Source of the DNA: Stomorhina lunata
Taxonomy: Eukaryota; Arthropoda; Insecta; Diptera; Rhiniidae
Reading direction: 5' to 3'
Assembly (NCBI GenBank): GCA_933228675.1
Contig: OW121740.1
Span: forward strand, 36,961,792-37,025,791
DNA length: 64,000 bases
This document shows, one piece after another, positions 1-10,899 of the stretch. Numbering within the stretch: the first letter of the stretch is position 1; every line of letters starts with the position of its first letter. Made by a program: the position numbers and the translations under genes. The notes beneath the pieces are model-generated. The model saw only the letters and a program-made list of their open reading frames with translations. It did not search any database and had not been told where the DNA came from.

Positions 1-59
1 AGACAGAGTGGCAGATATTAAAGAATACAAGTTATATTTTTTAATTATGTACCATACAA

Positions 60-657
60 GAGCATAATATGATGGAACTAAACCTTAAAAAATGTCAATT
101 CTGTAGAATTAACGGTGTAACGGAATATTTTCTTGATCTTGGTATTTTGCTTGATCCTAAATTAGATTTTATATCGCATACCACCTTAACTGTAAACAAA
201 GCTAGAGGGGTCCTCGCTTTTATAAAGGGCAAAGGAATTTTCAGATCCGTATGTAACAAAACAACTTTATGTGTCGCTAGTCAGGCCTATTTTGGAACAC
301 GGATCCATAATATGGGATCATTATTATGAGATTCACAATGATAGGATAGAGTCGGTGCAAAAACAATTTTTGTTATTTTGCTTACGCGGTCTTCCGTGGC
401 GTCACTCATTTAATCTCCCACCATATGAAAGTAGATTAGCCTTAATTAAGTTACCTACTCTCAAAAGTCGACGAACTATGTTAAATGTCTCTTTTATGTT
501 AAATCTTTTAAATGGTAACATTAATTGTGAATTTTTGTTAAAATCTGTCAAATTAAATGTTCCGAGTCGTAACTCTCGGTTTTATAGGAAACCGATCCAC
601 TTGTTAGATTATGTAGGCATTATAATAATCTATATCAGTTTGTTGATTTTTGCTTAA
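60..657 (+). pseudogene. Non-LTR retrotransposon reverse transcriptase, C-terminal remnant
   Basis: Two overlapping plus-strand reading frames (69-329 and 271-657) together give the end of a LINE reverse transcriptase. Visible landmarks are a DLGILLDPKL stretch, followed by an ARGVLAFIK helix, the SLVRPILEHGSIIWDHYY block and then RIESVQKQFLLFCLRGL. These match the thumb region after the catalytic YADD box in jockey/CR1-type elements. A frameshift separates the two halves and the catalytic palm is missing or lies upstream of the window, so the copy is dead. The exact clade is not decided. Confidence 0.8.
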
Positions 658-810
658 ACATAAATGTTGTTTAATGTAAAATTATTGCTTTCCTTAACTT
701 ATAACTGTTTGTTACTGATTTGTAAATAGTCTGTAAGAAAATATTATTATTCATAGACTAAATAATCAAATTTAAAAGATATCAAATCCGTCTTTGAGGA
801 AACAGCTGCC

Positions 811-1680
811 AAAGGGTGTCCCAACTAGAACGCAATTTTTAAATTTTAAATTAAACACAGGTATTAAAAAAACCGTGAAACTTTATCGTGAAACTATATG
901 TATGGAACAAGATATCGTGTTCGTTAATTGGGTATTGGAGAGACAACATGAAAATGCTGATTTTGCCGATAAAATCATCTTCAAGGCCCATTTCCATCTT
1001 GATGGCAGAATTGTCGCATTTGGGGTAAGGAAAATCATCGAGTGATTCACGAGAAGCAAATGCATCCTAAACGTGTCACTGTGTGGACTGGTTTTAGGGC
1101 TGGAGAAATCATTGGACCTATTTTTTATGAAAATTAGGCAGGTCAAGCGCAAACACTCAATGGTGTTCGGTATCGTGAAATGATAAACAGTTTTTTCTTG
1201 TCTATAATTGAAGAAATTAATGTGGAGGACATGTGGTTTCAACAAGACGACGCCACATGTCATACAGCCAGAGAAACAATTCAAATGCTACATCAGTCAT
1301 TTCTCGGTTGTGTTATTTCGCGTTTTGGAGACCAGAATTGGACGCCTCGATCGTGCAATTTAACACCTTTAGATTTTGTTCTTTGGGTTTTTTGAAGTCG
1401 ATGGTTTACGCGAATAAGCCGACGACCAATCAAGCCTTAAAAGAGGAAATTGGACGCTGCATTAATGAAATACCGCAGCATTTATGCAAAAAGGTCATTG
1501 AAAATTTCATTAAAAGATCGCGTGTGTGCCAGCAAAGCCGCGGTGGCCCTCTGCACGATATCTTGTTTCATACATAACCTCATTCTGTCTACTTTACAAT
1601 ATAATAAAGTTTCACGATTTTTTTTAAATATCTGTTTTATTTAAAATTTAAAAATTGCGTTTTAGTTGGGACACCCTTTA
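811..1680 (+). mobile_element. Degenerate Tc1/mariner (DD41D-type) element with about 44-bp terminal inverted repeats
   Basis: The ends are inverted repeats of about 44 bp with one or two differences, starting AAAGGGTGTCCCAACTA at 811 and reading inward from 1680 on the other strand. Between them lies the C-terminal half of a transposase. The element is only about 870 bp, so roughly 450 bp coding for the N-terminal DNA-binding part has been lost. A TA target duplication is not clearly preserved: TA is present inside the right end but not on the left. Confidence 0.8.
890..1577 (+). pseudogene. DD41D mariner transposase, truncated and frameshifted
   Basis: The remnant starts near the first catalytic Asp, where the expected SDEAHF motif is reduced to KAHFHLDG, so that Asp is gone. 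It continues in another frame with MWFQQDDATCHTA (second Asp) and RSCNLTPLDF (third Asp, 41 residues later), shifts again, and ends SRGGPLHDILFHT. Internal stops occur, for example near 1135. The layout matches the intact transposase at 19475-20560, but the sequences differ enough to be a separate subfamily. Confidence 0.85.
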
Positions 1681-1709
1681 GTAATATAACTCATCGGTCG
1701 AACATATAG

Positions 1710-1975
1710 ATGGCGCCAGATTTATATCATTCACCTCTTTATTAGTTGCTACTAACCTTCAAAATCGGATCAGATTTCTTAGATTTAACATTTTTTGCTA
1801 AAATATTGACTCAACCTTAAACTTTTGAGTCATCCTAAAACTTTTGAGTCATCCTAAATCTGATCCTAAAACTACTGAGTCATCCAAAATATGATAAGTC
1901 ATCCTAAAACTGTTAAGTCATGCCAAAACAGCTGACTCATTCTAAAATTGTTGAGTCATTCTAAAACTGCATACG
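1710..1975. repeat. Short degenerate tandem repeat (GAGTCATCCTAAAACTGCT type) with conserved leader
   Basis: About eight imperfect copies of an 18-20 bp unit read GAGTCATCCTAAAACTGCT with substitutions. An AT-rich leader containing ATTCACCTCTTTATTAGTTG precedes them. The same leader and unit recur at 3945-4220, so this is a dispersed family and not a chance microsatellite. Confidence 0.75.
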
Positions 1976-1999
1976 CCCCTAATAGATACGGAAATTTGT

Positions 2000-2640
2000 T
2001 TATTTAAAAAAAATAGACCAAGAACAATACATTCTCCTTAGGCGTGAGGGCATCAGCAGGCTTGTCGCCAAGCAGCTAAAGTTTCCTTGCAGCAGCCCGC
2101 CGCTGAAGAAAGGCCCTTTTGTCCGGAGTAGTGTGCTTCCTAGTGGTGCATGCCGCAGTAGGTGGACCCGAATCCAGGTTTGCAGTCTCCTTACTGTGCT
2201 GAGAGGAAGTCTTTCGAGAGAGATTTTGCGTCGCAACTCTAGGACTCCTTTGGGGACGTGCTGAGGGTCTGTTTTCAGAACTCATTTCCCCAGCGTTTAG
2301 AGTCGCACTTGTAGCTTGATTAGCTTGGCCAGGTACATTAACCAAGCAAGTTTCAATAACTTTCAAAGCGCCGCGGCCTAAGACTGGCAGAAGAATTTTG
2401 ATTGGAATTTTTTTGGGCGTAATTTGGGTTTGCTAGGATCCATGGTTGGCATGGTTTGGTTTTTTTCCGTTAATACTTGCAGCCAAGTCGTTAATAAGAC
2501 TGTCGCCCCATCGGGGAACAGACGCAGACCACACGGCCGCTCAACATGGTACAGTTCAGTGAAAGCTGCACTGAAAAACTGATGCAGTGGGATCCTAAAA
2601 AATATTAACTGGTCGCCCAATGTGAGAAACAGACGCCAGG
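2000..2640 (-). other. Possible ORF1-like remnant of a non-LTR element
   Basis: Two minus-strand frames (2620-2378 and 2366-2076) give a proline-, serine- and arginine-rich protein remnant. The base composition is clearly more GC-rich than the surroundings. On the minus strand a GC-rich segment around 2640-2760 lies upstream, as expected of a LINE 5' region. No CCHC knuckle or other diagnostic motif is visible, so the assignment rests on composition and context only. Confidence 0.3.
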
Positions 2641-3940
2641 TGATACGGGGGTGGATAGTTCTTAGTATAACACTTTCCCTAAGCCTGTCTGGTATGGGTG
2701 ACCCTACCGGAGATGTAACACCTCCACTAGCATAGCCTCATAATTCATTATGCGCAAGCCTCTACATCACAAGATGACTACCCATCGCAGAGAGTAGACA
2801 TAAATATTGTGATTCCTCAATATTTATATCTATAACCCATGGATATAGATAAGGCACAGACATTACTAATTCAAAATCTATAGCTCATTGTCTGAATAGA
2901 GAGGTCTAAGTAATAGTTCTTAATCTTTTCGATATTATTATGTAGATCAGAACCCAGAGCAAACTCCATCATAAACTATGTAATTTTGTAGATTATAGTC
3001 TGGATTGTTCGGATCAAAATCTGGATCATAGTTTTATCACTGTTTGAGTGGAACAATCAAAAATAATGTTTAGATTATAGTCTGGATTCTAATCTCGATC
3101 AGAGATCAGAGTAAACTCTATTATAATCTAGCTCTTTTTCATAGTCTTGATCGTGATGTTATCAAGGTTTGGATCATAGCTTGATAGCCGTTTGATAAAC
3201 TTAAAATAGTCTCGAATAATGTTAAGTTCATATTCTGGACCCTAAACTAGATCGTACGGCGTACAAAACTCTGGATCACATGTAATATCGTAGAGTGAAT
3301 TAACTGGATTTTGTTTAATTACTGAAATCTCCCTCTCAGTATTACACTGAAGGCTTTATAGTCTGATTAAAAGACATTTTCAACTTAGGTCTAATAGAAA
3401 TATTTTTCACTGGGATAAACATTTGTATTCCCTGCTTTATAACATTAGAAACCATTTCCGACGAGGCCTTTACGTTATTGTCGAGGAATCACAGTTTGCC
3501 TATAAAATTTATTGATCTTAGCCCAACGAACTTTTTCGTACGCTTGACTTTCATAAGCGTTTATTTTAACTTTTATCTACAAGTTTCGGATTTTCTAAGC
3601 GGTATAAAAAACTTGACTTCATAATCGTCAGGAAATGGTCAAGGGTGTTGATGCCCTTCAACACGCATAACGTGTTCATGGGTTCATTAACTAGAATAAC
3701 TCAACATATTGGCCTTTAGAAGTTATGTGACTCAAATGACGAAGCCTGGATGAATTATGGTCAATAAAATCACCATCACCTCGGACAACTCGCGAGGATC
3801 TTCGAAATGGAATCCAAAAGGAACGTTAATGAAAAAACTTTAATATACTTAAACCTCGGAGGTCCAACACTTAACTATTGTGGCTCTTGAAAAAAAGTTT
3901 TTCGAAAATAGCTCTCATCGCCAACATTTGGGCACACTCA
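2641..3940. other. Unassigned intergenic stretch
   Basis: No gene is visible. Between about 2940 and 3260 phrases such as GATTATAGTCTGGATT and GGATCATAG recur irregularly, suggesting an old decayed tandem repeat. The remainder looks like unique sequence. Confidence 0.5.
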
Positions 3941-3944
3941 GTTA

Positions 3945-4220
3945 TATAGCATTCACCTCTTTTTTAGTTGGTACTAACCTTCAAAATTATATCAGATTTT
4001 TTAGATTCAACATTTTAGCTAAAATGTTAAAATTTTGTTGAGTCATCCTAAATCTGATGACTCATCCTAAAGCTGCTATGTCATTCTAAAACTGTTGAGT
4101 CAAGATAAAACAGCCGAGTTATCCTAAAACTGCTGACTCATCCTAAAATTGTTGAGTCATTCTAAAACTACTGAGTTATCCAAAAACTACTAAAAAACTA
4201 ACTAAAAAACTGCTGACTTC
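3945..4220. repeat. Second copy of the leader plus GAGTCATCCTAAAACTGCT repeat
   Basis: The leader ATTCACCTCTTTTTTAGTTG and the following 60 bp align with the copy at 1728 onward. About eight degenerate 18-20 bp units follow. Both copies have the same orientation, 2.2 kb apart. Confidence 0.75.
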
Positions 4221-4299
4221 AACTTCAATATTAGATTGGCGTAAATGAAGCCGGCCATTTTTTAAAAGAAAGTAATCACATTTTTTTTAAATTTTGGAA

Positions 4300-4510
4300 A
4301 GAACTTTAATCAATTATATAATTTTCATTTTGTTGGATGACCTTTCGCCATCTTTCCGGCAGCATGGATATACCCATCCCATAGAACTTTTGGCCTTTAT
4401 CTTCAAAAACTGAACCAAGTGCGATTTTATAGCCTCGTCACTATCAAAAGTTTTACCATTTAAGGATTTAAGAGCCGAAACAAATGAAAGCCTGACCGTG
4501 CAAGGATGAG
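4300..4510 (-). pseudogene. Mariner transposase, C-terminal fragment
   Basis: The minus strand reads KSLNGKTFDSDEAIKSHLVQF, followed after a frameshift by a decayed version of the FYERGI..LPERWQKVI block that ends many DD34D mariner transposases. Nothing of the catalytic core is present. The fragment ends at the hairpin and TA tract at 4511-4572. Confidence 0.65.
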
Positions 4511-4537
4511 TCAAATGTTCGCAGTCAAGCGAACATT

Positions 4538-4572
<35 letters not shown>
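4511..4572. repeat. Perfect 12-bp hairpin followed by a (TA)n tract
   Basis: TCAAATGTTCGC at 4511-4522 is followed by a 6-base loop and its exact complement at 4529-4540. About fifteen TA dinucleotides follow directly. The combination is a likely cruciform or slippage-prone site and abuts the mariner fragment. Confidence 0.85.
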
Positions 4573-4589
4573 GGCTATCTCGAAAACGG

Positions 4590-5160
4590 CTCTAACGATT
4601 TTGATAAAATTTGGACAGTGGGTATCTTTTTTGATGTATAGGTCGAAGAAGAAGGGACTTTTGGAACTTTTACCTCTAAGAGGGTAAAAACGGGTAAAAA
4701 GGGGAAAAAATCGAAAACGCTATGTCTCCAAAAGTAATAGATATAGAAACAAAATTAATTACGTTTTAAACATCTTTGAAAATAAGCGGACAGGTGTTTG
4801 GTACTTTTTTGAAATTATGTCCGATAGGGGGTAAAAAAGGGTGAAAATAGTTTTTTTGGCACCTTTTTAACCCACTCTTATATTTTAAACTAAAGAATAT
4901 AGAAAGAAACTTGGTACTGCAATCAATAGATGTAAAAAAAAACATGAAACACGTATTTGGTACTTTTTTTAATTTGGAGCCAAAATGGGTCAAAAAACTT
5001 AACATCTCCAAAGTAATATGAATAGGAACATTATACATTATGTTAAATGCGTTTTAAAAAAATGTACCGAATTCAATTGGCACCAAAAAAGTACCAAATA
5101 TACATATGGAACTTTTAGAAATTAGGGAAAAAAAAGGGGGAAAAATTAGTATTATTTTAA
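4590..5160. repeat. Degenerate GGTAAAAA-type low-complexity repeat
   Basis: No gene is visible. Phrases of the type TTGGTACTTTTTTGAAATT and GGGTAAAAAAGGG recur irregularly, consistent with an old decayed repeat. Confidence 0.45.
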
Positions 5161-5202
5161 ACAAATGAATGTTTGTCTGTATGTATGTTCTTTATAGAAT
5201 AG

Positions 5203-5870
5203 TAAACTGTGAATTTGATCATGTTATGCTCTTTAGCGAAGATGTTGCGGATAAGCCGACGAAGGTTTTTAAACTGATGAGACTAATTTCCGACAGATGG
5301 CGCCACTGAAAATTACTAAAAATTAGTTAAATCGTAAACTGTACATTTGATCATGCTATGATCTTTAGCAAAGTTGTAGCGCATGAGCCGACGAAGGCTT
5401 TTTAGTTGGTATGAATAATTTCCGACAGGTGGCGCTACAGAAACTTACTCAAAGTCAATTTAATCGTAATCTGTACATTTAATCATGCTACAATCTTTAG
5501 CAAAGTTGTTGCACATGAGCCGACGAAGGTTTCTTAGTTGGTATGAAGAAATTTCGACAGGTGGCGCTACTGAAATTTACTCAAAGTCAATTTAATCGTA
5601 TGCTGTACATTTAATCACGCTATAATCTTCAGCAAAGTTGTTACGGATAAGCCGAAGAAGGTTTATGAATTGGAATAAGCAAAGTCCGACAGGTGGCGCC
5701 ACAGAAAACTACTCAAAATGAATTAAATCGTAAACTGTGCATTTGATCAGACTATAATCTTTAGCAAAGTTGTTGCGCATGAGTCGACAGAGGTTTCTGT
5801 TGATATGAATAATTTCCAAAATTATTCAAAATGAGTTAAACTGTAAACTATGCAAACTATGTGTTGGTCG
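5203..5870. repeat. Tandem array with an exact 132-bp period
   Basis: The phrase TAAACTGTACATTTGATCA (with variants) starts units at 5203, 5335, 5467, 5599 and 5731, exactly 132 bp apart each time. A shortened last unit begins at about 5844. Each unit also carries AGCCGACGAAGG and CCGACAGGTGGCGC at fixed positions. Units differ by roughly 10-20 percent substitutions but almost no indels. Confidence 0.9.
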
Positions 5871-5994
5871 GACAAAATAAATCAAATAATTCAAAATTAA
5901 CTTAATATTTCTACAATGTCTTTCCTCTAAATTTATTTTAGCACTTTATAATATAAAATATATAAAAACTTTAAAATTTTCCTCAAAATGCTTA

Positions 5995-6045
5995 TCATAA
6001 AGCTCCGAGCAAGGCTCGGTCTACCAGGTACTATAATATAAATGT
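5995..6045. repeat. GC hairpin, possible end of a DINE-like element
   Basis: CCGAGC, AAG and GCTCGG form a short perfect stem-loop in AT-rich DNA, followed by TCTACCAGGTACTATAA. The form recalls the terminal hairpins of the DINE-like repeats elsewhere in the window, but the rest of the element is not recognisable. Confidence 0.35.
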
Positions 6046-6049
6046 GTGA

Positions 6050-7585
6050 AAATATCTTCATTGCTAAAATCGATTTTAATCGTTAGCTTTTGTTAGTGTT
6101 AAAGTTAAGTTAAACTATAAACTAAATCATTCCCTAGATCTTATTATTTTTCAGCGATTGTCTAGGGGAGCTTTTCCTCTGTTACTTGTAACCATTTTTT
6201 TCATTCACATTTTTTTTTGTATGATGATGGTGATATTTTTTATATGTTCGCATGTGGGTTGTTTTATATATATATATTTTTTTAATTTTTCAATGGTTTT
6301 TGTATGTATGTCATGTGCATCTACACATACTTCCATAAAAGTTACTTATACATAAATATGTACATATATACTCAAGTATTTACTTGTTATAAATATAAAA
6401 AAAGTGTTGCTCATATACATATTTGTTGGTATAATTATATGCAGTTTTTTGTATTATATACAAAGCTTAAAGTACATATAAATGTATATAAATTCTCAAG
6501 TACATAGCTACAACTATGTATGTATATCTTTATACATAACTATGTCCATGATATATAAAGTTCACACATGCATAAACAAAATAAAACATTGACTACAAAA
6601 ACAAAATCTACAACTTGGAGGAGCTTTAATCAAATGCAAGAACTAGTTTATGGTCTAAAAAAAACATATATATATGAAAATATTGTCTAAATTATAAATA
6701 AATAAAAATAAGGTGGAACTGACAGGTTTAGCTTCGAAAGCCTTAAATGTTTTCGAAAAAATATTTTACGTCGTATACAATTTGTACGATCGTCGTAAGT
6801 GTGTCAGTCATTTAAATCGATTTTGCAATATTTTTAATTTATTATTGCGACGGGTACAAGTAAATACCTACATTTTTAGAGAAAATTGGAGATTTTCTAT
6901 AGAGAAATTCAAATAGAGAAAGAAAGATAGAGATAAAAGAAAATTAATGACATATACACAACTGCTTTATTGTATAGGTATAATGTTTATGGAAGTATGT
7001 GTGTTTATTCGATAACCTAACAGGAAGTGCCCAAATGCACATTTGATACGAGGATATATCAATAAGTAAGTATACTTTTATTAAAATGACAACTCTATCA
7101 ATTTACAACAGTCAATTGACTCCTGTATGTGACTACGTCGGGGTTCGAGTAAGGAGTTCTGTATCAATCAAAACAAACGGTAGATGCAAACAGCCGAGAT
7201 TTTCGTATATCAAGGTAATGAAAATACTCTACACGAGCAGCGTCTTGGTGCTAAAAAGCTTTTCGGGCAGTAAAAGCTTTTGGTCATTCGATAAATGAAT
7301 AAAGCCCATACCACCAGTAGCCGATGAATTTTATGTAATTTTAGTAAATACCACGATCAAAAAAAAAAGAACAAAACTCGTGAAAATGAGTATTAAAATC
7401 ATTCAGTTGGAATTTGGATGTTAACAGAGTCGGTTGGTGCCGCTTTGTTAAAGAAATACAAAAACAAAATACACAAGAAACAAATCAAAATCTAATTTAT
7501 AACAACAAAATACATGGTTCGCGAGAACAAAGAAATATAATCTCAAACATTGTTACCACGACACTATTATTTTTATAAACATTGG
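6050..7585. other. AT-rich stretch without a recognisable gene
   Basis: Only short open frames occur and none resembles a known protein. TATGTACATA-type simple sequence is common between 6240 and 6560. Confidence 0.5.
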
Positions 7586-7589
7586 AAAT

Positions 7590-8705
7590 ATTTTTGTAAA
7601 TTTTGGGAATATTTTTCAAAACAGAAATAAATTCTAATATTAAACAATTTTAGATATTTTCGATCCAAACATTTTTTTATAGAAAAAATTTTAATAAAAA
7701 TATTTTTCGTTGGAAAATTTTTCGATAAAAATATTGTTCTGTAAAAATTTTCGATAAAAATATGTTGATATCCAAACATTTTCAAAATTTTTGATAAAAA
7801 AAATTTCTATAAAAAAATATTTGATAAAAAGATTTTCTATAGAAAAATATTTGATAAAAAAATTTTCTATAGAAAAATATTTGATGAACAAATTTTCTAT
7901 AGAAAAATTTTTTATAAAAAAATTTCCAAAAAGAATGATTATTCGCATTTGAATCTGTTACATTTGTTTAAGATGTTTAAAATAAACAGAGGTTTATTTT
8001 AAAAATTTTCTATAGAAAAAAAATGTTCTATAGAAAGAAAATTTTCTATAGAAAGAAAATTTTCTATAGAAAAAAAATAGAAAAATTTTTAACAAAAAAT
8101 TTTCTATAGCAAAAATTTTGATAAAAAAATTTTCTATAGAAAAATTTTCTATAGAAAAATTTTTAACAAAAATTTTCTATAGCAAAAATTTTGAAAAAAA
8201 AATTTTCTATAAAAAAATTTTTGATAAAAAATTTTCTATAGAAAAATTTTTGATAAAAAAAATTTTCAATAGAAAAATTTTTGATAAAAAGATTTTCTAT
8301 AGAAAAATATTTAATAAAAAAATTTTCTATAGAAAAATATTTGATGAAAAAATTTTCTATAGAAAAATTTTTGATAAAAAAATTTTCAATACAAACATTT
8401 TTGATAAAAAAAAAATAGAAACTATAGAAAAATTTTTGATAAAAATATTTCCTATAGAAAAATTTTTGATAAAAAAAAATTCCTATAGAAAATTTTTGAT
8501 AAAAAAATTTTCTATTGAAAAATTTTTGATAAAAAATATTTAAAACAAAATGGAGTAGATAACTTTTTCTTTTCAAAACGTTAGAACTACACATTGAAAA
8601 AATACCTATTTTAGTTAAAAGTATAGAAAAAGGCAACTCTGCCGACTATTTTTTTGTTCTGCTCTCTTTACCCCGACCCTTGATTATGCTAGTTTTTAAA
8701 TTCCG
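7590..8705. mobile_element. Element with internal 30-bp minisatellite, copy 1
   Basis: The left flank (CAGAAATAAATTCTAATATT from about 7622) and the right flank (ACATTGAAAAAATA, then TTTTAGTTAAAAGTATA and GGCAACTCTGC, 8591-8642) are both shared with the copy at 56270-57880. Between them lies a minisatellite. A spacer with TATTCGCATTTGA interrupts the array near 7940 in this copy and near 56925 in the other. Flanks, array and spacer therefore travel as one unit. Class is unresolved: no transposase and no clear terminal repeats are seen. Confidence 0.7.
7680..8545. repeat. 30-bp minisatellite (TTTTCTATAGAAAAATTTTTGATAAA type)
   Basis: Imperfect head-to-tail units combine the palindromic TTTTCTATAGAAAA with TTTTTGATAAAAAA. 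Unit length is about 27-31 bp. The long open frames on both strands here (isoleucine-, lysine- and phenylalanine-rich) are translations of the repeat and not genes. Confidence 0.9.
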
Positions 8706-8939
8706 ACCCTTTTATAGAATGATCAAGTATTCATGGACCCGATTCATAAAGCTAACCTCTTTACTGAACTTTTTGCAAGTAATTCCCGCTTGTCGGAAAG
8801 CAATCAATCACTACCTACTTAAGAGTGTATTAGTAACTATTCGTAAAATATTCTATCGGCACGTGCAGTTAAAAGGGTTTTAGCGGACCTCAACTTAAAT
8901 AAGTCTTAAATAACTAGTCTCGAAGCAGTGCTCTATCTA

Positions 8940-9760
8940 CGGCATTAGCTCGTTCAGAAGCCAACCACATTATACCATGCACATTATACCATGCCGCAGA
9001 ATATTCTCTTTGTTGCGAGAATGCTGTTACGCCAATCCCCAAAAAAGAAGAGGCTAAAAACCCATAAAATTACCAACCATTTACAATTTGTTCTGCACTC
9101 TTCAAAATTATGTGTGGTTAACTATCATCTTGTTAATTATCTGGGGTCTAACAACCTACTAAGCGACCGACAGTGCAGATTTCCTAGTTGACGTTCTACG
9201 GAAGACTTGATGACCTTCCTATCGGAAAATGTAGCTTAAAATATTTCCAAGGCGTTTGATAGAGTTTGACATGGTACACTCCTATCAAAACTTGTTAGTT
9301 TTGGTAATCACTTTTCTCGATATCGAGCTTCCACAGGGATCGCTCTTTACGGGTTGTAATAGATAGGATCCACAAACGAGTTCAAGATTAATTCAGGGGT
9401 AGCGCAAGGCTCCATTCTTTCTCCTACTCCTACTTTTAACCCTATCTTCTCTTTTGCAACAACATATTTATATCACTCATATTCATTCAATTATAGACCA
9501 AGGCTTTTGGAGATTGGGGCCATGCGGCAACATATAATTGAAACGTTAAACCGGGATCTTAGTCTCTGAATAGGGTCTTGCAAATTTAGTCGATTTTAAT
9601 GTCCGGAAGACTCAATGTTGTTTGTTAACACTCTTGGTGTTCTGGACATAATAATCTAGTGTTTAGTGTAGTTTTTCATGTGTCGAAAGAAGCATTTAGG
9701 TGCCTCGGTTTTCTAAATCGGTGTAAAATAATATGAGCCAAAACTTCCCACAGCTTTCCA
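8940..9760 (+). pseudogene. Jockey-like LINE reverse transcriptase remnant
   Basis: Plus-strand pieces read LLSDRQCRF, STEDLMTFLSENVA, NISKAFDRV and LLSKLVSFG, then INSGVAQGSILSPT, the order of reverse transcriptase blocks before the catalytic Asp pair. Stops and frameshifts are frequent. A second, also broken copy of the same region is at 25680-26350. Confidence 0.75.
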
Positions 9761-10000
9761 AAAAAAATATCATGCTCGTTTTTCGTTGATTACTTTCTTC
9801 AAATAAGTCTATTGCCTTCGGTAGAGCTCCCTTGTGATCATCTGCCCCGATTTCAACAGCTCAAAATACAAAACTTTCCTTCTGATCCACCAAATACAGA
9901 ACACAGTTATGAATATTCGGCGTTGGATTGACTTTATGCGTTTGTACCGTAATGTGTCAACTTTTCATTGCCAGTAACAGCCCAACGAAAAAAAAGACTT
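9740..10000 (-). pseudogene. Mariner transposase fragment
   Basis: The minus strand contains AVTGNEK followed by a decayed middle, VDQKE and YFELLK in shifted frames. These correspond to the TGDEKW first catalytic block and the WWDQKG..YYELLKPG block of DD34D mariners. Frames are broken. Confidence 0.65.
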
Positions 10001-10264
10001 CTTCTGAGGTGACCCCGCACAAAATTGGACATTATTATAGGGATTGAAAAGAATGTGTGATTACTTTTTAAGGAGTGTCTTGAGACACCTCTAAAATTCA
10101 GTTTTTGAACGCGTACGTAAATCGTTGACCACTCAGTTTACCTTTGATATTCGGAACAAAAAAGAAGCCATTGGGTGCCAAATTAGTACTGTAAGGAGGA
10201 TAAATGAACAATTCAATATTTTTACTGCTCCAAATATCTATTAAAATTTGATTTAATTTATCAG

Positions 10265-10625
10265 AATTAATTTATCAGTGATGAGCTATAATCAAATGTG
10301 AACCGATTTCGCCTAATTTGAATACCAAATATTTTCAAGAAATCAGAAATTCTATTGTCAAATTTTGTTACTCTAACTTTTTTTTTATCGTGCCTTCAAC
10401 TGACTGAAAGAGAGAACCCCCCTTTGTAGTAGTTTTTCCTGTTTCCGTAAGCAGTTTAAATGGGTGTTATAGTCAATTGAGCGCCGATTTCGCCCAATTT
10501 CAATACCAACATTTTCCAAGAAATGAGGAATGTTCTAGCCAAATTTTATTGACCTAGCTCTTTCCGTTAAGGTCTTATCGTGCCTTAAACACACATACAT
10601 AAATCCTTTTTGGACTTTGAGACAA
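10265..10625. repeat. Degenerate direct duplication of about 190 bp
   Basis: Two consecutive blocks (about 10272-10405 and 10465-10600) share CCGATTTCGCCTAATTT, a CAAGAAAT segment, CAAATTTT and TATCGTGCCTT in the same order. A related block on the other strand lies at 15690-15930, so this belongs to a dispersed family, perhaps DINE-like. Confidence 0.5.
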
Positions 10626-10899
10626 TATAATGGGAACAACAAATGGAATGACAATCTTGGTAGTGATTGTGTGTATAAAAATTCACTTCTTTGCCGAGAT
10701 ATGTGAAAGTTCACATTGTTAGTTTTACGAATTTCTCCGAAGACTTCCGACAGACCTCTTACAATTGACAGTTCTACGTTGCTCAAGCGAAACAATGGCT
10801 GAAAAATCAAGCTATTGCTTCACAGTGCTTCTTTCACGAACTTTTCGTCGTCTTGGAATTCCCACACGATTTTTTAATAACTCCTTTTGATAAATTATG

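Noticed and set aside
890..1577. Loss of the third catalytic Asp in the first mariner copy (RSCN instead of RSCD)
   Set aside because: Alignment with DD34D mariners shows that the catalytic residue is the Asp of LTPLD, five residues later, which is kept; the copy is dead because of the lost first Asp, the truncation and frameshifts.
8118..8636. Overlapping 141- and 157-residue open frames on both strands (Ile/Lys/Phe-rich)
   Set aside because: They are translations of the 30-bp minisatellite, with six-frame openness caused by its low complexity; the same happens at 56688-57236.
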